Shown here piece after piece: positions 52,001 through 64,000 of a DNA stretch of 64,000 bases. The translations under genes and the position numbers were made by a program. Below the pieces are notes generated by a model. The model ran no database searches. It had not been told where the DNA came from and was given only the letters and a program-made list of their open reading frames with translations. Each line of letters opens with the position of its first letter. Position 1 is the stretch's first letter. The stretch is from Streblospio benedicti (Eukaryota > Annelida > Polychaeta > Spionida > Spionidae), in NCBI GenBank assembly GCA_019095985.1, contig CM032666.1, positions 8,491,543-8,555,542 on the forward strand. Reading direction: 5' to 3'.

Positions 52001-55000
52001 TGTGTGTGAAAAAGATAGATTTAGACACTGGAGAGAGGAATGGACACGCACACGCACGCACTCACGCACACACACGTACATTCACAAAGCATGATAAAAC
52101 AAACACTACATGATACAAGTGTGTTATTTCTGTGGGAGACTCTACTTTTAATATTTAGTTGGAAATAATCTTGTTATGCAGTGTTGATAACTAAAAATTG
52201 ACCTTCATTCTCACGGTGCTTCAACTGTCTTTCTGGGTTGGGCAAATGTGTCCATGTTGAGTATTGCTGATTTTCTGGATCAATTTCAAACATTTAAATT
52301 CATGTACTAATGGTATGTCTTTAGATATATCAATATGAAGTAGACACTATATTCTTTCTAACGCAATGCATTAACATTGTTCTGACAGAAGAAATATAGT
52401 ATGCAAATGTTGTGGACCAAAATAATCCATGTCAGTAGAAACCTGAGGAGTTATGGGTTTCTGATTATAGTACATGCAAACTTTCTTACTATTATTGTAG
52501 CATCAACTAACGATATATAATCCATCCTACAGTTCACTTGGCATATGTAGGCCTGCTCAGTATAACAGTGAAAAATATCATATTGTTACGAATCGATAAT
52601 CACACAAATTTACTGATATAGATGGGTTTTTTCTTCTTAAAAATCACTAGAAATTAGTCGCTTATTATTATTATTTAAACAGATATATTATTTATTTAAT
52701 GAATATTCAATTAATAGTTTGAATATGCACAAATATAATCGATTCAAATTGAATGTGAGACTGAAACCATAAGTTTTATTTCTACAGGTATTTTCGCAAG
52801 ATGTTGGAAAACGAAAACCTATCCACTTTAGGTTTTTAGCAAAATTTTACCCCGAAGATGTTTCTAAGGAGTTGTATGAACCAGCAACAAAGGTATGCAA
52901 TAATACAATAAATATCAATATTATGTCATATTTTTAGCTAATAATGTAAAACATAATGTATACGAAACAACTTTGGGGTGGGGTGTAGAGACATGATTTT
53001 ACCTTTTGGAAACACTTCTGTGATGAATTGTCCAATTGTAAATGCGTACAAAACAATAACTGATTAGGCTTCACAATTCATTGGATTGTACCTGTATCAA
53101 GTAAATGAATGTGCATCAGAGCACGGCAGCAGGGACAAAGTTGCACCTACACCTGACCTGTTACTTCAATGAGCAGCCAACATACACACTCGAAAATTAT
53201 CAAAAATCAAACCCACAACCAAGCCTGCACCCGTATATACATTAGTTTTGTATATCAAAAGCAAGCCTGGATGGAGCTCGCAATGCATTTTTAAAAATCT
53301 AACTCACACCCTGATGAGGCCTAACCTACAGGGCCCCATACACTGCACATAGGTCTCTGAAAGCAACTCAAATAATCTGACATGTCATGTCATGTATATG
53401 AAATTTAAACTATTTTTTCCACAATCGTCAATCATCATGGATACTAAGTGTTGTCAGTTATTAAACACACATACCGGTAATTCCCCAACCATACATATAT
53501 ACAACAAATGTCTCATTTTAGATCCAATTTCTTCCGCACATCCAAAATTATCTACGGAATCCTGAAATTTTACTTTTAATTCATTCCAGATGCATTTCTA
53601 CCTTCAAATACAAGATTCTATATTGAGTTCCAAAATTTTCTGTCCGCCCGAGACAGCAGTATTACTTGCATCATACGATTGCCAGCATCGGTTTGGCGAC
53701 TACACCCCAGATATACACAAGCGGGGCTTTCTGGCAGATGAGACGGTACTACCCGACAAGTGAGATCAGGATTCTTCATTTATCCTTACAAATTTTGTTC
53801 TTATGATTTGCTTAATGATTAGTTTTATGTGTGTTTGTCTTTGGTATATCTTCAGTTTTGTTTTGCTTTTTAATTTTTTTTTTTTCATTTTGTTTCTCTA
53901 TTACCAAGCAAGTAAGATTCTCATTCTTCCAAAATGACCTTTCCTATCAAAATATATATTTTCTTTTCTTTGCTATGTTTTCTCTCTTTCATTTCTTGTT
54001 GTCAGAATGTATGTTTCCAAGCAATTCAACACCTTGGATAATCAGTGCCCATATCTTACGCACACCTTATGGGAAATGGTTGATCAAATAAATAAGTACC
54101 ATGAATCTCTTTGCTAATCTACATGTACATGATATATAAATCTACGTTGAACAGCAACACTTAGAAATGCAACGTCACTTCTCTGTATGCTCTGTATTTA
54201 TGAAAAATCTGATTGTGCATGTACCATATGGTACTTTGTGTAGAGGGTCATGTTTCTGTCCAAAAACTTTGGTCAATGTGTTATTTTCTTCAATATTCAC
54301 AATGCATATGTCTTTAAATTGATAGTTTCCGCCGCAATTCTTACACACTTGCGCTTGATGCATTCCCAATATTCTATTATATCTTTATTATACTATTTCC
54401 AATGCTTATCCGTACTTATCATGGTTATGTTACAGTCACACGGCCACTTATGGCATTATACGGACCTGCGGATGCTTGCACTATGAAAATACGTAAATAT
54501 TCTGAAAATACGCAGCAAAGAGACCCAGGATTCCAGTTGTCAACCTGAGTTCACAGTAAAGAGATAGATCATCATATTACTGCGGACCCTGCGTATTGGG
54601 TTACAGATGAATACGGATGATTACGTACAATATGGAGCCTCGCGGATGAGTTTACGTATCTTACGTAAGATACGTATTCTTGCGGATGCTTACGTATTTG
54701 TTATCCGCAAGCATCTGAATCTACCGTAAGTGGCCATGTGACTGTAGCATTATAGCTATATTATGATTTATACAGTGGTATCTCAAGATACGTATCTTGC
54801 GCAAGCGTACGTATCTATCCGTAACTCAATACGCAGGATATGTAGACATGCGTAGACATGCGCAGACATACGCAGATTTGTCACCAAGATTTTGAAATTC
54901 TCAAAACTTTGTTGCGGATCACACATACGTAAAATATACGTGACTCTGAATACGTAACTCTTAGGTAAGGATCGCAAACTCATCCGCGAGGCTCCGTATT

Positions 55001-58000
55001 CATCCGTATTCACCCATAACCCAATACACAGGGTCCGCAGTAATATGATGATCTATCTCTTAACTGTGAATCCAGGTTGGCGACTGGAATCCTGGGTCTC
55101 TTTGCTGCGTATTTTCATAATATTTACGTATTTTTATCATGCAAGCATCCGCAGGTCCGTATCATGCCGCAAGTGGCCGTGTGACTGTAGCATGATAAAT
55201 AATTTGTGGATAAACTCATAGGATAGGGTGAGGAGGGTGTGGGTGTTGTAGACAATGCGTGTTTGTGTGCTTTAAGGGGTGGAGGTGTTGCACATAAGCA
55301 TGCTTAAATATTACATTCATATTTACAGTCTGCTGTCAGAATATTTGAATATCACTACAATATTTTCATTTTAGAACTCTTGAAACCTATGACATGACGG
55401 CACAGCAGTGGGAGGAAAGAATCGTCAGCTTCTACAAAGACCATAGTGGCATGTCAAGGTGAGTTCAGCGTTCTTCTTCAAGGGGTGTTTATGCAGTTGT
55501 AGGATGACACTGAGTGGGGTGTGGGGATAGGCTCTGGTAGTGGGGATGGGTTAATTCTGACGAAGAAAAAGTAGGATATGTTATTGTCAAAGTGGGGTAG
55601 TTGAACTAAAGTTGATGAAAATATACTGGAATAAAAAGAAACTTTGACAATGAGCAAATTTGCAAAGCAAGTGAAAAATGGTATGGTCTTTTACATCCCA
55701 TATAAGCAACCCGACTTTGCCAAATAAGTTGTCTATCAATGTGGCTTATAATAGATCATTCACACTGGTTTTACTTTTTGCAGAATCTGTCTATGTTTAT
55801 ACTGTAATGAATATTTTTTGTTATTTCTAACTCATGCACCTTATTTGTTTATTTATCATGAATTGTATAATCGGCAGTTTCTGTTGTTTTTCTTTAAAGT
55901 GATACAGCTGTGACAGAATATCTCAAAGTGTCACAAGATTTGGAAATGTATGGAGTCAACTATTTTGAAATTAGAAATAAAAAGGGAACTGAATTGATGC
56001 TTGGTGTTGATGCAATGGGGCTTAATGTTTATGAAAAGGATAATAAGTAAGTATCTACTATCTAAGTACTTTTCATTCGGGGATGGAAATATAAATATAA
56101 CTTGGTAAATGCATTAAAAACATTGAAGAGAAAACTTTTTTTGATCAAAAATGTTTTGTGGACTATATTTAGTATCTGAAGGTTATATTTATTTATTTTG
56201 TGTGTATATGCATGGAACACAAAGAATATGTTATATATATAATAATTTGATTACGCTAATTTGATTACTCTATTAAATGTACTTGACATTTTAGAAGGAA
56301 TAAATATAAACTTAAATATTAATTTTTATATCAATAAATTTCCAGACTTACACCTAAAATTGGTTTTCCATGGAGTGAAATCAGAGCTATTTCCTTTAAT
56401 GACAAGAAATTAATTATAAAGCCAGTTGATGACAAAATTCCTGTGAGTGTAAATTTTAGTTTATGCTGGATCACTTGATAAAAGCAAAATGGTGTGTAAA
56501 ATTGTAAATAGATATTTTGAATGTTTTAGCAAGTTTTGTGTGAATATCACAATATATGTTTAAGAAGTTTGATTCACATTTGTACATTTTCAGGATCCAG
56601 ACTTGAAACTAGAAATCAACTCCCAAACTAATTCTTGCTGTGCATGTGTATCACAAACAAAGGTAAATTATTTATGTTCATATACAAGAAGGAATCTGTT
56701 GAAATCTATTTGTAAATTAGAAATCTCATATTTGTGACAGAATTAATATTTTACAGTCATAATTTTATCCACATATTTGATATATGAAAGTTTCAAATTA
56801 ACAAGTCCAATCGTAAATACGACCTTGCATTTTCACACAATTTTGCATTTTACCAACACAGTGTGCATGCATGCATGTGTGTGAAAAAGAAAACTGCGCT
56901 ATAGACTGTGATATTAAAAAAGATAAAATTCAACATCATTATTGTATGATATTCTAATATGTTTTTCCCAAGTTTGCATGTGTATTCAATTTTATTTTTC
57001 TCTCTGTTTTCTATATATATATGTCAATACAGTGGTAGGTGCTTGCTTGCCTTAGAGAACAGATAGAGAGAGCTAGAGAATAATGAAATTCAATGTATGA
57101 TAGAAATTTTATATTTCTTCACAGAATTTTGCGTTCTACACTCACAAAGTGCGCGCTAACAAGGACATTTTGGCGCTATGTATGGGCAACCACGAGCTGT
57201 ACATGAGACGGAGGCAGACAACTACAGGAAAAGAAGATGGTGGTCAGACAGAAGGAGCCTCGGGCGAGGCCGGCAATGCAAACAAGCAAGCCAATGTGTC
57301 AAACAGGTGAGGACACAACTCTGAGGGTACCGGTATGACCATAGTGTGTGCTCAGTGTCAAGGGAGCAGTCAGAGAGGTGCCAGACTTTTTGAAAAGGTA
57401 CATATGTACAAACAGGCTCAAATCCATACGCTACCTCCCTGGAAGAAAGGGGTGCACTTGTGACATGATGATTTGAATCTATCTAATTTTGCTACTAACC
57501 AATTCTCGCACACACAAAACTGAGATAGTAAGCACAAATATTTTTTTAGTTTTTCAAATGATTATATTGGATTAACATTATCAATGATATTTTCAGTTTT
57601 TATTCAATAAAACTGCATTATATATTCAGCCCACCTGTCAGCCTGTCAACAAGCAACCAGGGAACTTCAGCAAAATCCAGCCCCATGCCATCACTGATTG
57701 GAAAAACTGCTCTAACATCTGAATCCCCTGGTATAGTGAAATCAACTGAACAAACGTGTAATTGTTAATCTATTTTCTTTTCTCTTTCTCAAAATGTTAA
57801 ACAGCAGTAGTCTAGTCATTGGCTCAAGGGTTTGGGCATAAAGTGATCTTTGTTATCCACTTATACAACTAACTGAATTGATCACAGGTCAGGACCTTAC
57901 TTGTAACTAAGTGTTTATGGTAGGTTTAGGGCAGCCTAACTGTCTTTGTCATTTGTGGTACCCGGATGCTCACTACATCAAAAATAGTATTTTACAGCTA

Positions 58001-59648
58001 TACCCTAAAGTGTCACATCTCACATTATTATATTACATATATAACACAAGATCAGTGTCCTTACCTTTCTTTAAAATTCTTTGAACATATACTGCATCTA
58101 ATATCATAAACCCAATAGCTATCTTTAGGAATAACTACATGAAAATGTTTCATCACAAATTATTATCTTGTACTATAGCTCCTCAAACCAGCCCATGCAT
58201 CTCTGACCATAACAGTGATTACCAGCGGCCAGATCACTGCAAACCTCTCAGTGTAACACCAATACATGATGGAGAATTCTCGGTAAATATAAATTACCCT
58301 CAATGTTAACATGAAAACCATGGGCTTATTTAGTAGAAACCTTGATCCATTTAGTGTGCAGGCTTTAATTTAAGCGCATACACACATATATTGGATATCC
58401 GATTAAGTTATTAGCCCGTGATAAACATAGTAGTTGTATACAAATCAGTACCATTTATTTTAAGATTCTTCTTAAATGTTTCAATCTCTAAATGATAAGT
58501 TTCAAGATATTTGTGTACTAGTACCTTACGTGTTTTCAGTAAGTAGATACAGAATGAATTATGTGAAGAGTCTGTTGGTGTGGTGCATCTGATTCATATG
58601 AACTACTTTTAGGAGCGTGCAATTGATGTTCCTTGTGTAGAAGAGTTGAAAGTTACATTTTCTGAGGATGAAACAGAGGAAATATTTAGACCTCAAAGTC
58701 CAGAAGAAGATTACGATGTAGATGAAGAAATTCCAATTCTTACGCCGAAACCCACAAGGACCCCAACTCCTTTGGCAAGTGAACCTGCTGCTGAATCGAG
58801 AAATGGCAGTCGTCTTTCACATTATGATCCCCCAGAACCCAAGATTGAAGTCACACTGGTGAAAGAAGTGCAAGAAAATCTTGAACCAGAGAAGGATCTT
58901 GAAAGTAAAGATACTGCAAAATGTAAAGGTATAGACACATATGTTCATAGTCAAAGATACTAGTATTTTCATATTTTATCTTTTAATATTTACACTAAAT
59001 TGTTTCACTTTTAGAATATACTATTATTCAATTTGTCTTATCAGCTAAAGAAGTCTTGTGGGATACTAGCGTTGAAGGTGAAGCAACAATGAATAACAAT
59101 ATTCTGGAAAGAACACCCGAAGTTGAGAAAAATCAAGAAACATATGAAAAACTTGTGGTGAGATTTTTTATACAAGTAAATGGCATGATAATCTTTATAA
59201 TGGCTAACTCATTTCAAAATAGAAATTTTAAGAGCATTATGTGTGAAGCTAATATGATTGTTTTATGATTTCACTTTTACAAATGATTACTACTTGCTTA
59301 CTTTTGGCAATATGATTTTGGTTTCCAAAAGTTTTAGTCCTTCAGAGTCTGTAGCTAATAGAATTTTTAGTTCAAAAATCCCCATTTTGAAGTTAAACAG
59401 ATGCTGATTGCAAATTTAAGGGAAAAACATAAATGAAAGCATAATTTTTCATGGGAAATTTCTAAAAAATATCATCATTTTATTTACAGCACCTATACGA
59501 GAATCTTTCAAAAAAAGAAAAGCGGAAAAATCGAGAGAACCATATTCACAGGAAAATGAAGAACGAAAATATTGATAAATATAAGACACTCCAAAAAATT
59601 AGAGAAGGTAATACTAAAGAAAGGATTTCCATTTTTGAAGCAATGTAA
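48804..59648 (+). CDS. ERM-like FERM-domain protein (14 coding exons)
   Basis: This is a membrane-cytoskeleton linker of the ezrin/radixin/moesin/merlin group. Exons: 48804-49061, 51581-51760, 52788-52892, 53590-53759, 55375-55458, 55900-56046, 56346-56442, 56594-56662, 57125-57306, 57630-57730, 58179-58282, 58613-58928, 59045-59157, 59490-59648. All phases agree and give 694 residues. Residues 1-86 are a Lys-rich extension. The FERM domain (about 87-402) matches moesin closely: [78 protein letters not shown]. Residues 403-642 are acidic and Pro/Ser-rich, replacing the usual central coiled coil. The last 25 residues ([20 protein letters not shown], then FEAM) match the ERM C-terminal tail, with the regulatory Thr of YKT at 675. 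It is divergent, so probably a paralogue rather than the main ERM gene. Confidence 0.92.
50205..50342 (-). repeat. tRNA-derived SINE head in ERM-like intron 1
   Basis: On the minus strand, TCCGTGGCCGGATGGATAGC gives an A-box-like D-arm. GGTTCTATTCC follows about 45 bases later as a B-box, and then a GC-rich body to about 50205. The T-arm pairing is imperfect. A G run at about 50391-50402 lies next to it. Confidence 0.45.
54433..54744. mobile_element. TA-flanked MITE, 312 bp (unit 1)
   Basis: The left end CAGTCACACGGCCACTT and the right end AAGTGGCCATGTGACTG are inverted repeats flanked by TA (54431-54432 and 54745-54746). The interior is full of GGATGCTTACGTAT-type palindromes. It lies in ERM-like intron 4. 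TA duplication suggests the IS630/Tc1/mariner group. Confidence 0.65.
54773..55187. mobile_element. Second, inverted MITE-related unit
   Basis: The right end AAGTGGCCGTGTGACTG followed by TA matches the left end of unit 1. About 54975-55187 is the reverse complement of about 54433-54650 in unit 1, with scattered differences. The left end (CAGTGGTATCTC after TA) differs, so this copy is chimeric or diverged. Together the two units make a 750-bp foldback. Confidence 0.55.
56594..56662 (+). CDS. Extra 23-residue in-frame exon inside the FERM F3 lobe
   Basis: Bounded by TTTTCAG and AAG|GTAAAT and exactly in phase on both sides (23 codons). It encodes [20 protein letters not shown] then QTK. In moesin, the text KPIDKKAP runs directly into [20 protein letters not shown]; here KPVDDKIP, then this exon, then [20 protein letters not shown]. 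It therefore inserts 23 residues with three Cys (CCAC) in the F3 strand-connecting region. Skipping it would leave the frame intact, so it may be a cassette exon. Confidence 0.75.
59490..59648 (+). CDS. ERM-like last exon, C-terminal ERM tail
   Basis: It encodes 52 residues from [17 protein letters not shown] to ERISIFEAM and the TAA stop. The final 25 residues match the F-actin-binding and FERM-masking C-terminus of ERM proteins ([20 protein letters not shown] in moesin), including the Thr whose phosphorylation opens ERM proteins. Confidence 0.88.
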   Translation, partial: HLYENLSKKEKRKNRENHIHRKMKNENIDKYKTLQKIREGNTKERISIFEAM

Positions 59649-59985
59649 GGTATATTAATAGAAATATGTACATAATGAAATCTAGAAAAATCAAAATTGA
59701 TTTTATACTTTTTTGAATGTGATTAATCAGTACTGTTGAAATGTAGAACCTGATTATAATAGTTTGTAGCATGTACATTATTTTGTAAATAACTTTTAAC
59801 AAAACATTCATTGTTTAGTTAGTTTATTTTGTAAAAATATATATAAATACATCAACGAAAATGAGGGTGATCAACATTAAAGACAAAATAATTGTAACAC
59901 TTATAATAAACAATATGTTTTTATCATTTACATTGATCATTTGTAATAATGAATAAGTGATGAATAAATGCAACAAGACTAAAAA
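59649..59985. other. Convergent 3' region of the ERM-like and RPB6 genes
   Basis: Only 337 bp separate the two stop codons. Plus-strand AATAAA lies at 59905-59910 and again at 59963-59968, almost at the RPB6 stop. Minus-strand AATAAA lies at 59828-59823. If these are used, the two 3' UTRs overlap in antisense. Confidence 0.55.
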
Positions 59986-63499
<3,514 letters not shown>

Positions 63500-63630
63500 G
63501 TTGACTTGTTGGTGTTGTCTACGTCAGAGAAATGTGTGCTGGTGAACAGGTCGCGAAGCAAACCGGAATTGTGGCGGGTTTCTTTACAGGTCCACTTCTG
63601 ACTGGACTGCAGGCTGGATGCCTCGTAACG
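63500..63630 (-). promoter_or_regulatory. RPB6 promoter-proximal region
   Basis: Between the RPB6 start codon and the LINE end. An ETS-type core, ACCGGAA, lies at 63562-63568, and a half CRE-like TGACG lies near 63521 on the minus strand. No TATA box is seen, as expected for a housekeeping gene. Motif reading only. Confidence 0.35.
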
Positions 63631-64000
63631 TCAGATGTCACGGTACAAACTAGGGTTTCCCGGAGTTGAGCCGTTCGCATGCAGCTTCCGGTGAAGTTCG
63701 GACCAGTACTTATCTAGTCTTCTCTCGAACACAGCAATTGATGGGAACTCCACAATTTCCTCTGATAAATTATTCCAAGTGTTTGCAGATCTGAATACAA
63801 ACGAGTATTTTCTTGGATTATACTTAATACGATCTTTGAATATTTTGTATCTTGTGCCCTCTAGTATTCCTCAACTTGCTCAGGGTTATAAAGTTTGTCA
63901 CTCTTTTATCATATTTCCATGTGAGAATTTCATACATCACGATCATATCTCCTGTGGGCCTGCGGTATTCTAGAGTAGGGAGATTGAGGTGTTTCAGTCT
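63631..64000 (-). mobile_element. 3' end of a LINE reverse-transcriptase ORF, running off the window
   Basis: On the minus strand the reading is RLKHLNLPTLEYRRPTGDMI, then VMYEILTWKYD, and after a frame change near 63850, DRIKYNPRKYSFVFRSANTW then NNLSEEIVEFPSIAVFERRL then DKYWSE, ending LYRDI and TGA at 63633-63631. This is the familiar C-terminus of non-LTR reverse transcriptases of the CR1/L2/Jockey type. At least one frameshift shows it is not intact. Only the terminal 120 or so codons are inside the window. Confidence 0.8.

Overview
This window looks like nuclear DNA of a marine invertebrate bilaterian. It is AT-rich (GC well below half by eye), the genes are intron-rich with GT-AG splice sites, and the noncoding parts are full of short inverted-repeat elements, tRNA-like SINE heads and microsatellites. 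A lophotrochozoan (mollusc, annelid or brachiopod) fits best, but no marker here settles the phylum. Exon boundaries were read by eye from splice signals, reading-frame phase and family conservation.

Layout. Positions 1-500 are unusual homopolymer-rich sequence that may be an assembly fault. Positions 500-9400 hold no convincing gene, but contain a PIF/Harbinger-like MITE (2581-2919) and a 1.45-kb TTAA-flanked foldback element (3949-5402) with a TA-flanked MITE nested in it. A MyoD-family myogenic bHLH gene lies on the minus strand from 25632 to 9722 (3 coding exons, an 11.6-kb first intron, 469 residues, a C-terminal run of 23 Gln). A TATA-like box near 26151-26158 is a candidate core promoter. 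26.2-32.0 kb shows no gene. 32069-33295 is a large minus-strand exon of an unrecognised, mostly disordered protein. 36972-40969 is a 4-kb DNA transposon with 547-bp terminal inverted repeats and decayed ORFs of a transposon-borne family with PIN/FEN-like acidic motifs.

The right third is gene-dense. A complete 8-exon Gfo/Idh/MocA oxidoreductase (inositol 2-dehydrogenase-like, 339 residues) runs minus from 47017 to 42863. A 14-exon ERM-like FERM gene runs plus from 48804 to 59648 (694 residues). It has a Lys-rich N-terminal extension, an extra 23-residue exon inside the FERM domain, no usual central coiled coil, and a conserved C-terminal ERM tail. The 5-exon gene for RNA polymerase subunit RPB6 (131 residues) runs minus from 63499 to 59986, tail-to-tail with the ERM-like gene. 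The 3' end of a LINE reverse-transcriptase ORF lies about 130 bp upstream of the RPB6 start and runs off the window.

The genes are functionally unrelated (muscle transcription factor, sugar/polyol oxidoreductase, membrane-cytoskeleton linker, polymerase subunit), as is usual for animal chromosomes; I see no operon-like system. The least ordinary items are the long-TIR transposon, the rearranged ERM-like protein and the MyoD transcript with two CAG tracts.
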